NCBI GenBank assembly: GCA_036873135.1
Contig: JAPTYO010000005.1
Coordinates: forward strand, 8,348,166-8,412,165
DNA: 64,000 bases
DNA from: Clarkia xantiana subsp. parviflora
Taxonomy: Eukaryota; Streptophyta; Magnoliopsida; Myrtales; Onagraceae
Direction: 5' to 3'
Below are positions 21,298 to 31,205 of this stretch, piece after piece. Every line of letters starts with the position of its first letter. Position 1 is the stretch's first letter. The notes beneath the pieces were generated by a model. The model had not been told where the DNA came from. It was given only the letters and a program-made list of their open reading frames with translations, and did no database searches. The position numbers and the translations under genes are program-made.

Positions 21298-24200
21298 TCA
21301 AACATGACATTTCTTCAGATGCTCACCACTAAAGGTGTTTCGTAACACTTTGCCGTCGAGGTCTTCTAGCTTGTAAGCATTTGAGGCCGGCATGCCTACG
21401 ATCTTGTAAGGCCCTTCCCATTTCGGAGACATCTTGTTGATCCGATCCTGTAGGGCGAACTCATTCCGACGTAGGACCAGCTCTCCCGCGTAGAACTGTC
21501 GCGACTTGACCTTCCGGTTATAGTATCTGGCCGTTGCCAAGCGCATCCGAGCTTGCACTATGTCGGCCTCCAGCCGCTTTTCCTCTAACAAGGATAACTC
21601 CAGGCGCCTTGTTTCGTCGTTCGTCAAAGGTCCTATCCTGGATCTCTCGGGACTTGTCGAAGGCTCATAGCTTCGGGTCCGGTGGGACGCCACAGCGATT
21701 TCCACGGGAGCAACCGCCTCTGTCCCGTAGACAAGTGCAAACGGGGTTTCGCCTGTTGACCGCTTGGGCGTCGTTCGGACCGCCCACAATACGTTCTCCA
21801 GCTCGTCCAGCCATTTTCCGTCCAAGGCATAAACCCTTTTCTTCAAGCCTTCCATCACGATTTTGTTGGCAGCCTCTACCTGCCCATTGGTCTGAGCGTG
21901 ATGGACGGATGCCGTCCGATGCTCGATATTGAACTCGTCTAGGAACCTCTCCAACTGGGCCCCATTAAACGGAGGACCGTTGTCACTGATGATCACCTTC
22001 GGCACCCCATATCTTGACAAAATTCGGGTCTGGAGGAACTTAATGATATGTCCCGCTGTTGTCTTGGCTAAGGGCTTAGCCTCGATCCACTTCGAGAAGT
22101 AATCAATCGCAACCAGCAGATGTGTGCACTGGCTCTTTGCTTTCGGAAGGGGTCCCACCAGGTCAATGCCCCACTGTGCGAAGGGCCAAGCACTCCCAAT
22201 GGGCATCAAATCAGCAGCGGGGGCTGTGATATTCGAAGCGTATCTCTGACACGCGTCACAGGATCGGACAAGCGCCGTTGCCTCCTTATTCATCGTAGGC
22301 CAATAATATCCCAAGTTCAACGCCTTTCTCAGGATGGATCGAGCGCCCTCGTGACAGGCTGCGACTCCTTCATGCAGTTCTCTCAGAATTCGGGTCGTAT
22401 CGGGTTCTGCTACGCATTTCAAGAAAGGTGTCGAAAGTAGACCCTTCTTGTACAACTGGTTATCCACCATCGCGTAGTTAATTGACATTCGTCGCAGTCG
22501 TTCCGCTGCCACTTTATCTTCAGGCAGTGCCCCCGTAGTTAGGTACACAATTATCGGGGTCATCCAAGTGGGCTTCTCCTCTGACCCTGTTTCGATAGTG
22601 CACACCTCCGATGGATCGATCGTCGACAGAATCACCTTCTCCAAGAAGTGTACCCTCCGAGTCTCCTCCAAAGGTGCCCCCAAGGCAAATTTGCTCAAGG
22701 CATCAGCTTCCACATTTTCTTCCCTTGGAATTGCCTCGATATCAAAGCTCTTGAAGCTCTCCTTTAAGGTCCGGGCCTCTTGAAGGTACTTCTTCATGAT
22801 CGGGTTCTTTGCTCCATATTGCCCCCGGACCTGATTTACAATCAGACTTGCATCGCACTTCACCCGCAAATGTTCAATTCCAGTACCTTTTGCGATTTTC
22901 AGCCCCGTTATGAGGGCTTCATACTCCGCCTCGTTGTTGGTGGCTCTAAATGTCAGGGCCAATGCATATCGAAGTGGCTCCGCTTCGCCCGGCGGAATTA
23001 ATACGAACCCCGCACCCGATCCGTCTGAGCTTGAGGAGCCATCTGTGTACAACTCCCAGGTGTTCTCCTTATTCGGCTGTTCCAACTGCCCTGCCGTCGG
23101 GACCTCTTCAGTATTCCCGGTGGTTGCCCCCTCTACTGTTTCCGTTGCTTCAGGATCGGGAATAGTAGATTCAACTATAAAGTCGGCCAATGCCTGCCCT
23201 TTGATAGCTGTTCTTGGAGCGAAATGAATTCGAAACTCGCTAAGTTCCACGGCCCACTTTACTAGTCTCCCCGATGCGTCAGGCCGGTTCAAGAAGTGTT
23301 TCAATGGCTGATCAGTCAACACCGTAATTTCATGCGCATGGAAGTAGGGCCGTAACTTTCTAGCAGTAATAATCAACGCAAAGAGGTACTTCTCAATCGG
23401 AGGGTAATTCATTTCACTCTTGGCAAACGCCTTGCTTACATAATAGACGGGAATCTGATTGCCCTCGACAGCTTTAACTAAAACAGAGCTTATTGCGAAC
23501 GAAGAAATAGCCAAATAAAGATAGAGCGGCTCGCCTGGAGCTGGCTTCGCAAGTGGTGGGAGGTCGCGAAGATGTTGTTTGAGCGCCTGGAACGCCTTCT
23601 CGCATTCGGTAGTCCACTCGAACTGTCGGTTGGCTCTTAACACATTGAAAAATGGCATCGATCGGTCGCTGGCCTTGGATAAGAAGCGATTCATCGAAGC
23701 CAGTCGACCGTTCAACACCTGCACCTCCCTATGGTTGGTCGGGGACTGCATCTCTTCTATCGCCCTTAGTTTCTCGGGATTCACCTCGATCCCCCTCTGG
23801 CTCACCATGAAGCCTAAGAACTTCCCGGAATGGACTCCGAAAGCACATTTGGCTGGATTCAGGCGGACCTGGTGGAGCTTCATCCTCTCGAAGGCCCTTG
23901 CCAAGTTGCCCACGTGGTCTGATGCTTGTCGGGACTTCACCAGCATGTCATCTACATAGGCTTCCATGGTACTCCCAATCATGTCCCCGAACAGCTTGTT
24001 CACCATTCTCTGATATGTCGCCCCCGCATTCACCAGGCCGAAGGGCATGACGTCGTACTGGAAGACTTCACTGTCAGCGTAAAAGGCAGTATGTGGGGCA
24101 TCCTTTTTCGCCATCTTTATCTGGTTATAACCAGAATAAGCATCCATAAAGCTTAGCAGCTCATGCCCCGATGTAGCGTCCACCAGTTGGTCGATCCGAG

Positions 24201-26874
24201 GGAGCGGATAACAGTCCTTCGGGCAGGCCTTGTTTAAGTCGCGGAAGTCGACACACATTCGCCACTTCCCATTGCTCTTCCTTACCAGCACTGGGTTGGC
24301 TACCCACGTCTGGAATCGGATCTCCCTAATGAACCCAGCATCGAGCAACCTGCCAACCTCCTGCTGGATTGCAATCCTCTTGTCTGCCCCCATCGGACGT
24401 CTCTTCTGCGCGATCGGTTTGATCATAGGGTCGATATTCAGTTCGTGCTCGATCACGTCCCGGCTGATTCCTGACATATCACTCGGGGACCAGGCAAACA
24501 GCTCCTTGAATTCTTGCAAGAGCGCAATCAACTCCTGGGCCCTTTCGTCGGGTAAGGCGGATCCGATTTTTACCCTCCTCTCGGGCCCATCTATCTCGAC
24601 TTCTTTTAGGTCCTCCATGGGGGCGGGACGCCCAAACTCCTCTCGAGGGTCAGTGTTTGTCTGGAGAACTGACATAGCCTCTTTCCTCGATCTCCTTGTG
24701 GCGTTGACATAGCATCGTCTCGACGCCACCTGGTCGCCTTTCACTTCGCCAACCCCATTCTCAGTCGGGAACTTCAATTTTTGGTGGACAGTCGAGGCTA
24801 CCGCCATCAGAGGGTTGATTGTGGTTCTTCCAATGATTGCATTGTACGTTCCTGTGGATTCGACCACCACGAACTCCACATCTCGCTTCTCCATTTTCCA
24901 GCCACTGCCGAACCACACGGGCAGTGTGATAACCCCCAATGGATAAGAGGTCGTGCCGCAAAATCCTACCATCGGGAAGTTAACCTCCCGCAAATCTTTC
25001 TTCTTCTTCCCCATCTGCTCCAGGGCGTCGGAGAAGAGGATGTCGGAGGAGCTTCCCCCATCAATGAGGATCCTCTTCACTTCGAATCCTCCTACATCCA
25101 GTGTTACTACTAGGGCATCCTCGTGGGGGGTCTCTACTCCCTCCAGATCCTTCGCCGAGAAGGTGATCTCCATCTCCTCCTTCGGAGTCCACGACCGCGA
25201 TCTTTTTCCCAAAACTACTGCGACTGGCACTTGGTTGGCATAACGCTCCCGAGAGGACGATGTGTCTCCACCTGCAGCGAACCCTCCATGGATCACATTA
25301 ATAATCCTCTTCTGTCGGGACCCGGATGGGCGCTCCGAAGGCTCTGCGTCGGACCTCCTCTTCCTGGGGGACCTCGATCGAGATTTGGACCTTGACCGAG
25401 ATCGTGAACGGGGCTTGCAGCGCGAGTCTCCCACGAACTCCTTCAGCTTACCCCTCTGGATAAGCTTCTCTATTTCCTTCTTCAGCTCTCGACACTGGTC
25501 AGTGTCGTGACCGGAGGCCCGATGGAATCGGCAGTAACGGTCGGTGCGGGAGCCCAACTTTTCTCCTTCCTTCCTCTTGGGGAAACGAGCGAGGCCTTGC
25601 TTCTCCATTACCGCCAAGACCTCTTTCAAAGGTCTGTTGAGGGGGGTAAACTCCTCCCTCTGATGGTCCCTTTTGGTCGAACGCTTATCCTCCCTCCGAT
25701 CGGAACGTCCGCGGCTCCGACTACCCTCGGAGCTATCCTTCCTGTGTCGGCTGTCCAATGGTTTGAACAACTGCTTTCCCTCGTGCCCCCTGGGAGGAGC
25801 CAGTTCTCCAGCGGCAATCTTCGACTCCTGGACGTCGATTTGCTGTTTCACCCTCGCCTGGAGCGCCTCCATGTTCCAGACATTTTTGGCCGCGATGCTG
25901 TGCAGTAAGTCGGAACCATAGGGGGGTTTAAGGTTTTTCAAGAAGGTACGGATGGCCTCGCCCTCCGATATTTCCTCATCCAGCTCAGTCATGCCAGCCG
26001 TGTAACGCTGGTAGTATTGGGCCAGCGATTCGTCGGGCCTCTGGACCACCTCATGCAGGGTCTGAACGCTCTTTAGAAGCCGTCGACGCCCTTGATACTG
26101 GGCGATGAATCGCTGATGCATATCCTTCCAACAGGTGATACATCCAGTGGGCAGACTGTAGAACCACGTCATCGCCTTCTCCCCGAGGGTGCTTGGGAAC
26201 AGGGCGCAGATAACATCCTCATCTGGGGTCCTGCCCATGCATGCTGTCAGGTGCTTCTGTACGTGGCGAACCGGGTCCGCGTCCCCGTCGTACTCGTCTA
26301 TCTTCGGGATACCCAAACCTGGAGGAGCCAGGGTGTGGATCAGCCTGGGCACGAAGGGATGGGTTTCCTGACTCCCCAGCTCCGACATCATGGGCTTCTG
26401 GTCTCCCATGCAAATACCCACAATTCTCACCACCTGATCAGCAGTGAGGGGGCCATTCAGGGGAATGGTCCTTTGCTGCACTGGCCCTGGTCCATCGACC
26501 ACGAAATTCTCCGCCGGTGCTGGATTAGGAGGAATGGGCTGTTCCCTCAACGGAGGGGGTGGCGGCAGGTTGTCGTCCACCTGTCTTCTGGGAGCATCTC
26601 GCCGCGGAGGGAGCGGCGGTAGATCGGCCTGCCTCCTAGCAGCCTCTCTTCGGTCTAGGAGGGCCTCCATGGCCTCCATGAATAGGGGCATGGCCTCTGC
26701 CACTACCCTAGCCAGCTCTGGATTTCGAGAAGGTGCCTCGTTCCTGGACCCACCAGGGAGTTCGTTCCTGCTATCACCATCGTCTCTCAACTCCTGATGC
26801 TGTGCAGCATCCTCAGGGGGATTGCTGGTGGTCGGCACCTGCTTGCCTGATCGCTGTGGTCTGTTGCCAGCCAT
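21298..26874 (-). CDS. Element B gag-pol polyprotein, intact (1858 residues)
   Basis: Start MAGNRPQRSG lies 68 bp inside the 5' LTR and is conserved in D and E. Order of domains: Gag (residues about 1-430; FVVDGPGPVQQ, MTWFYSLPTGCITCW), zinc knuckle CRFHRASGHDTDQC (about 445; the second Cys of CX2CX4HX4C is His), an Arg/Ser stretch (RSRSRSRSKSRSRSPRKRR), and aspartic protease LIDGGSSSDIL (about 600). Then RT with FMDAYSGYNQI and YVDDMLVKS (about 900-980), RNase H LYTDGSSSSDGSGAG (about 1270), integrase zinc module HEGVAACHEG...CDACQRYA (about 1500-1540), DDE core with WGIDLVGPLP, SDNGPPFNG and TNGQVEAANK (about 1565-1660), and a GPY/F-like end (KWEGPYKIVG). PR-RT-RH-INT order defines Ty3/gypsy. 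No chromodomain is seen at the C-terminus. All catalytic motifs are present. Confidence 0.97.
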   Translation of the reverse strand: MAGNRPQRSGKQVPTTSNPPEDAAQHQELRDDGDSRNELPGGSRNEAPSRNPELARVVAEAMPLFMEAMEALLDRREAARRQADLPPLPPRRDAPRRQVDDNLPPPPPLREQPIPPNPAPAENFVVDGPGPVQQRTIPLNGPLTADQVVRIVGICMGDQKPMMSELGSQETHPFVPRLIHTLAPPGLGIPKIDEYDGDADPVRHVQKHLTACMGRTPDEDVICALFPSTLGEKAMTWFYSLPTGCITCWKDMHQRFIAQYQGRRRLLKSVQTLHEVVQRPDESLAQYYQRYTAGMTELDEEISEGEAIRTFLKNLKPPYGSDLLHSIAAKNVWNMEALQARVKQQIDVQESKIAAGELAPPRGHEGKQLFKPLDSRHRKDSSEGSRSRGRSDRREDKRSTKRDHQREEFTPLNRPLKEVLAVMEKQGLARFPKRKEGEKLGSRTDRYCRFHRASGHDTDQCRELKKEIEKLIQRGKLKEFVGDSRCKPRSRSRSRSKSRSRSPRKRRSDAEPSERPSGSRQKRIINVIHGGFAAGGDTSSSRERYANQVPVAVVLGKRSRSWTPKEEMEITFSAKDLEGVETPHEDALVVTLDVGGFEVKRILIDGGSSSDILFSDALEQMGKKKKDLREVNFPMVGFCGTTSYPLGVITLPVWFGSGWKMEKRDVEFVVVESTGTYNAIIGRTTINPLMAVASTVHQKLKFPTENGVGEVKGDQVASRRCYVNATRRSRKEAMSVLQTNTDPREEFGRPAPMEDLKEVEIDGPERRVKIGSALPDERAQELIALLQEFKELFAWSPSDMSGISRDVIEHELNIDPMIKPIAQKRRPMGADKRIAIQQEVGRLLDAGFIREIRFQTWVANPVLVRKSNGKWRMCVDFRDLNKACPKDCYPLPRIDQLVDATSGHELLSFMDAYSGYNQIKMAKKDAPHTAFYADSEVFQYDVMPFGLVNAGATYQRMVNKLFGDMIGSTMEAYVDDMLVKSRQASDHVGNLARAFERMKLHQVRLNPAKCAFGVHSGKFLGFMVSQRGIEVNPEKLRAIEEMQSPTNHREVQVLNGRLASMNRFLSKASDRSMPFFNVLRANRQFEWTTECEKAFQALKQHLRDLPPLAKPAPGEPLYLYLAISSFAISSVLVKAVEGNQIPVYYVSKAFAKSEMNYPPIEKYLFALIITARKLRPYFHAHEITVLTDQPLKHFLNRPDASGRLVKWAVELSEFRIHFAPRTAIKGQALADFIVESTIPDPEATETVEGATTGNTEEVPTAGQLEQPNKENTWELYTDGSSSSDGSGAGFVLIPPGEAEPLRYALALTFRATNNEAEYEALITGLKIAKGTGIEHLRVKCDASLIVNQVRGQYGAKNPIMKKYLQEARTLKESFKSFDIEAIPREENVEADALSKFALGAPLEETRRVHFLEKVILSTIDPSEVCTIETGSEEKPTWMTPIIVYLTTGALPEDKVAAERLRRMSINYAMVDNQLYKKGLLSTPFLKCVAEPDTTRILRELHEGVAACHEGARSILRKALNLGYYWPTMNKEATALVRSCDACQRYASNITAPAADLMPIGSAWPFAQWGIDLVGPLPKAKSQCTHLLVAIDYFSKWIEAKPLAKTTAGHIIKFLQTRILSRYGVPKVIISDNGPPFNGAQLERFLDEFNIEHRTASVHHAQTNGQVEAANKIVMEGLKKRVYALDGKWLDELENVLWAVRTTPKRSTGETPFALVYGTEAVAPVEIAVASHRTRSYEPSTSPERSRIGPLTNDETRRLELSLLEEKRLEADIVQARMRLATARYYNRKVKSRQFYAGELVLRRNEFALQDRINKMSPKWEGPYKIVGMPASNAYKLEDLDGKVLRNTFSGEHLKKCHV

Positions 26875-26922
26875 GGTATGAAATCAGAGGGAAGCAAACT
26901 TACTTTTGGCTTTTTGTTGCGC

Positions 26923-26941
26923 TTCCCACAGACGGTGCCAA
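26923..26941 (-). other. Element B primer binding site (variant)
   Basis: Minus strand TTGGCACCGTCTGTGGGAA abuts the 5' LTR. It differs from A, D and E by one base (TGGCACC for TGGCGCC), within the part that would pair with the tRNA 3' end. Confidence 0.8.
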
Positions 26942-27644
26942 TGTTGGATCACGGCGGGAACTCCGGTTACGGTGACGGATTCCTTAGCTCCTAAATGTTG
27001 GATCACGGCGGGAACTCCGGTTACGGTGACGGATTCCTTAGCTCCTCGCAATCCTGCAGAAGGGGAATAGAGGGCAGTGGCCCAGAATCCCTCTCCGATG
27101 ATTAACGTAAGTACGGCAGTCAACAGAGCAAGCAAGCAGTATGTGTGTATGTGTAATACGTAACCCTAATCTGGAATAACTTCCCTCCTTTTATAGAGGA
27201 AAGGCTATCCCAGTTACCTGATTAGGCGGTTGGATCGTGATCCACTATCCCACGTATCTCGCCATATATCTTGCCCTGTATCTCGTATAGTTATTCGTAT
27301 CCCACATATCTCGCCCATTATATCACTACTGTGATCGTGGCGAGATTTCCGGGATTGTATTCTTACTGGCGAGTCTCGATCATTATCGAAGGCTCCCAGG
27401 TGGCATCGTTGAGGATTCGGAATCGGGGAGTGGCGTCAACTCCCATATCGGGACCGACTTCGTCCAGGTCCGATATCTTTGGGGTCCTCATCTATCGGAG
27501 CCATACTTGCTCGGGGCCCTTCGATGTCGGGGCCTCCTGATTTCGGAGCCCCTAGCCTTCTAGCAGCCCAGCTCCTAGCCCAACGGGCCTAGTCGCCGTC
27601 TGCCAATCGTTAAGGGGCCTAACGGCCTCCGCCGGGGCCCATCA
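26942..27644 (-). repeat. Element B 5' LTR
   Basis: 703 bp, partner of 16491-17193. TATA box TATAAAAG is on the minus strand at 27188-27195. It carries the same 54-bp terminal duplication on its inner side (26942-27049). Confidence 0.95.
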
Positions 27645-27649
27645 CGTCA

Positions 27650-28632
27650 GACCTCGAACTCCTCCCGCCAGCAATCCTCTCTCTCTCTCTCTCTCTCCTC
27701 TGTAAATTTTCTTCACAGCTCCTCCCCCGACCGGTCACTTTCGTGCAGCCCCAGCTCCACCGATGGCCGGACCACCGCTGTCCGTCCAGTTCTCCATGGC
27801 TGCGACCACCTTCGTCCTCCGAACTATGACCATCGTAGCTTCAAAGTTTCAACTTGTCGTTTAAAAAACAGTCGAGCCCCATCTCTATCGCTCGGAAAGA
27901 CTGAAACCAAAAGACGCTGCCCATCTCGGCCCTCTCTAGTCGCTGCCCGACCACGACCGAATGTCAGACCGTCCTCGGTTCCCGGAGCTTCCATTGATCT
28001 CGCCTGCTGTCTGGTTCGCCGGGGCTGCCGTTAAACTCGCCTACTGTCTGTTTCGCCGGAGCTGCCTTATCCTCCGACCAAGTCCAGTCGATCCAGCCCA
28101 ATGCTTGCTTCGGTTGACGTCGGTCTCTGGTCTTCATTTCCCACAGCTACGTCGTCTCCATCAGCCATGTATAGTATGTAAACAAACTTCTTCTCTCAGT
28201 ATATATTAGTTGTTATTATATTTGATGGATAATAATTAATTAAAAGTGAAGACTAATTAGTTAAACAACCTAGGTTTAATCACATTAGTTATATATGTTA
28301 GCGGTATCAGGTTTAGTTTTTAATTTAAACATATTCAATACTTGTTAATCTTAGGCTAAATTTAGTAATTAATTATAATTTGATTTACTATAGATAATTA
28401 CTTAACGTATGAATTTAAATCTTATCCAGCTATTTTGTTTTTATAAAATTGTATATATTTTATAGCAGTGTCAAATTAAGTGAGATGAGTACCGAAAGGG
28501 CGTAGCTAAAAATTATATTTTTAATTCGTAATAGAACCCCCGAACTCGAATTTCTGATCGTAGATCGACTTTATACCTAGGTGTTTAATTCATTATTCGC
28601 TTAGCTAATTTAGAATTCTAGTTAGACTTACA
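27650..28632 (+). repeat. F3 LTR copy 1, right part
   Basis: Continues the F3 LTR after the element B TSD. A (CT)n run is at 27676-27698, then C-rich leader-like sequence and an AT-rich stretch. The end TTAGACTTACA at about 28632 is followed 10 bp later by TGGCGACTC, so the right LTR border is placed there. No gene is seen. Confidence 0.55.
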
Positions 28633-28641
28633 ATTAACTAG

Positions 28642-28650
28642 TGGCGACTC
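28642..28650 (+). other. Ogre-type PBS-like site of F3
   Basis: TGGCGACTC just after the LTR end matches the start of the PBS known from Ogre-type Tat elements (complementary to a tRNA-Arg). The rest of the expected primer site is not conserved here, so the element is either decayed or the match is chance. Confidence 0.45.
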
Positions 28651-29472
28651 TTTCAAAAATGCACGTTTTAAAAAATGCACGTTTTTATTACCGTGGCGCG
28701 ATATTTAGAACCCTCGAGGCTACATTGGATGGGTGTAGTTAGCGCACTCCCCCGTTGGGGATTTTTGGAAAAATCCGAGATTTGTGTAGACATGTCCGGC
28801 ACAGACGTGTCGGGTACGGATGCGTCGGGCGCGAATGCATCGGGTGCGGACGCGACCGAGCGCGTTGTCAGAGGTCGAACTCTCGTATACACATGACTTG
28901 GGTGTGTTGTAAGGACGCGGGTGCACGCGCTTACCATCGGTGTGTACGTTTGACAATTATTGATCAGGAGACACTGCAATGTTGGAGCTACGTGCGCTTT
29001 GGAAGTGTACGCACCCTTGAAATGTGTGTACTTTGGAAATGCATGTATCTGTAAACGTCAACTTTGCTTGGTTGATAGATCGGTACAGGTGCGACCACTT
29101 TGATAATAGTAAAGGAGTCCTCGGAAGAGAGTGAACATGTCGATCGACGTATGCTGCTCATAGAGCGGTCAGCTCGGGCGGAGCGTATGTGATATGTGAT
29201 GATTCTATTTTGGCGACGATGGTCCTTGTCAGGTCGTCATTGAATTAGATCAAGTGTTTGAGGGGTCGTCCTTCCCCTGCTTCGTATTTCCTTTGATTTC
29301 TACCTGTGTTCATGATAGTTGTGTGGCAGTCGTACATGTGTGCCTTAAGTGCGTGTACTGTAGTAATGATAGAAAACACTTGTAGACAAATGCCAAAGGT
29401 TGATAGTAACAGCGGTTACAACGACGTCCATGGCAGCGGTAGCAACGGTTGCTACTATAGTGGTGAACACTG
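28651..29472. other. Junction zone of F3 and F2 remnants, with short 15-bp minisatellite
   Basis: 28789-28860 holds about five diverged units of the 15-bp minisatellite seen at 13632-13752. The rest shows no recognisable gene. The boundary between F3 internal sequence and F2 cannot be placed. A run of GTAACRRY-like repeats at 29400-29530 yields low-complexity frames that are not genes. Confidence 0.4.
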
Positions 29473-30329
29473 TCACAAGAGCGGTGGTAGCAGCGATTGC
29501 TGCAGCAACTGTACGCGCATTCGCGATGGTGGTGGTTCCCGTGATGTAGTAACACATCGTAGCATTCCAGTGTTGGTCCGTGCATGTCTCTTGGGTAGAG
29601 CGATCCACCTCTCCTTAGTAAGCTCCTGCGTGTTCTTATTCTTGAGTTGATTGCTTGGTAGGAACTTTCCTTGTGGTACTGCTGTGAGCGTGGAGGCGGA
29701 CTGCCTCCATGACTCTTCCTGACCATGCGCCTTTACATAGGGAGTGTATGAACGCGTCGCTTCTTGCCTTGGCTCGTTCCTTGTTAGTTGGTACTGGTAT
29801 GTATCTTCTGGATACTGTTCTCCTCCCTGGAATTGGTTCTCTTGGTGGGTAGTATCACATGCAATTACCCTTGCTGGAATTGCCTGTCCATTGACTGGCG
29901 ACGGTGGAGGAGGTGGTGCATATCCTTGGCTTCTTAAAGTTTCTCTAAAAGCTAACAATTCTTCAAGTGCAGCCATCATGGCAGGAGTGATTTCTGGAAC
30001 CGGATTTGCACATCTTCCTTGTTGTTGTGTCTCCTCTGCAGGCATACCATAGGGGATTGTTGATTTGCGTGCGTTCTGTGCTCAAATCCGGGCAAAGAGG
30101 CGTTGTGCACTGCATTGCGCACTCCTTGGTCATAATGTGCGGAAGGTATGCTTCTTGTGGGCACAGAGCAAGTAGTCGAGGTATCTTCAGGGATGTGAGA
30201 AGGTACAGGCTGACTCCTCGGTGGCGTCTGCCTACTTGTCTGCTCGACAGTTGTCTTCTTCGAGCGCCCTGGGCCTTTCTTCTTTTCCTGCAGGTTTACG
30301 TTGTCAGGAGGAGGGTGATTGCTCGTCAT
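29473..30329 (-). pseudogene. F2 copy 1 gag remnant
   Basis: Starts at ATG 30329 (MTSNHPPPDNVN) with a basic QEKKKGPGRSKKTT stretch. A one-base deletion near 30056-30062 shifts the frame, after which MPAEETQQQGR and MMAALEELLAFRETL follow. That second part matches 55110-55440 closely, where the same protein is in one frame across this point. After about residue 200 the sequence turns into repeats. It resembles the N-terminal part of plant gypsy Gag proteins by position and composition. No zinc knuckle is seen. Confidence 0.65.
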
Positions 30330-30361
30330 ACTTTGTAGTGCAATATAGCTTTTTGTTCGAA

Positions 30362-30380
30362 TCTCGCAGACGGAGCCAAA
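30362..30380 (-). other. F2 copy 1 primer binding site
   Basis: Minus strand TTTGGCTCCGTCTGCGAG abuts the LTR end. It keeps the GGC.CCGTCTG pattern of the A-E elements, supporting a Tat-like relationship. Confidence 0.55.
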
Positions 30381-31205
30381 TGTTTCGTCTTGAACCATTG
30401 GATGCAACGTACTGTCGAATCTTCGGGTTGATCGTTGTGTAGATTTCTAGTCGTGGTGTCGGAACTTTCAAGTATCAGATTGTCGTTATGTTGTACTGTT
30501 GGAATATTGGTATGTCGGTTGTCTTCAGGCCCATAAAATGGCTAAGTGTTTGGGTGTCTATACATGTAGTTGTTCGCATTATACAGACAGCACTGCCCCC
30601 AGAGTGTTAGGACGTTGTATTCAAGTTGTGTTTATACGCGTCTTGCCTTGTACCCGCGCTCCTTACTTCATGCTCGTCGTCCGGACCTGCATACAAGGGC
30701 AGTAACCTGCACGGAGAAGGGGGTGGTGCCGGTTGAGCTCTCTCCGATGCCTAAATTAGAATTTTAGAGAGAGAAAGCTAGAGAGAAGTCAGAGCTCCTA
30801 AGCCAATCTCCCGTGAACGTCCCGAAAATGGGAGGCCTATGTCCCTATTTATAGGCATCCTTAGACCCGATCCCGGTTTTTGTGCGGTTCGACGCCGGTT
30901 CTTTAAGAAAGTGTGAACCGTCGTCTGGTTTGATCGAAGTTGGCTATTGGAAAACTCTAACTTAGTGTGATGACACAAATGGAACACGCGCGTTGCAGAC
31001 GACGACTCGGATTAAGTCGGGTTCGGACGATCCCGACGTATTCCGGGTTATCTAGGATAATCCGAAGGTCCGGTCCGGACGCGTGTGTCGCGCGTCCGGA
31101 CCGTTTGATCATCGGGGAACATGTAGTTTAGCCGTTTACGTGATTTTGACGTGTTTACGAAGTCCGTAATATAAATACGAACCTGAAATGGGTAGGTATC
31201 CATTA
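30381..31205 (-). repeat. F2 LTR copy 1 (5' LTR)
   Basis: On the minus strand it runs from TAATGGATACC to GACGAAACA. It matches the plus-strand LTR at 54138-54776 in blocks such as the GTTCCATTTGTGT, CAGACGACGGTTC, TTTATAGG/TATA and GCTCTGACTTCTCTCTAGC regions. TATAAATAGGG is at about 30846-30856 on the minus strand. The first bases TA instead of TG suggest decay. It abuts NLP gene sequence on its outer side. Confidence 0.75.

Larger units (their letters stand above)
16491..27644 (-). mobile_element. Element B: complete, apparently intact Tat-type retrotransposon
   Basis: Two 703-bp LTRs (16491-17193 and 26942-27644) flank an 11.15-kb element. TSD CGTCA is at 16486-16490 and 27645-27649. It has an uninterrupted 1858-residue gag-pol, an open four-exon aORF, PBS and PPT. 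Hand alignment of the LTRs shows only three differences (one A/T, two C/T), about 0.4%. This is the youngest datable insertion in the window and the best candidate for an active copy. It lies inside F3, which lies inside F2. Confidence 0.96.
1..31205 (-). mobile_element. F2 copy 1: old Tat-like LTR retrotransposon, minus strand, interrupted by A and by F3/B
   Basis: The pieces lie in the order expected for a minus-strand element: 5' LTR at 30381-31205, PBS-like site at 30362-30380, gag remnant at 29473-30329, and at the left edge the plus-strand tail of the opposite-strand gene with its 3' block. The 3' LTR would lie left of position 1. Element A (2209-13432) and an F3 LTR (15096-28632, itself carrying B) are inserted in it. 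No protease, RT, RNase H or integrase could be recognised in the remaining F2 sequence, so the copy is either internally deleted or was always pol-less. That all pieces belong to one insertion is inference from order and orientation. Confidence 0.5.

Noticed and set aside
21534..26797. Many plus-strand frames of 60-180 codons across element B gag-pol (similar sets over A, C, D, E)
   Set aside because: They are mirror frames of the intact or nearly intact minus-strand gag-pol, with no recognisable domains of their own.
16486..27649. Element B read as a host gene with introns
   Set aside because: Matched LTRs, TSD, PBS and PPT define it as a retrotransposon.
29306..29730. Overlapping frames rich in Cys/Tyr/His or Thr/Ala/Val on both strands
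   Set aside because: The underlying DNA is a degenerate short tandem repeat in decayed F2 sequence, and the composition follows from it.
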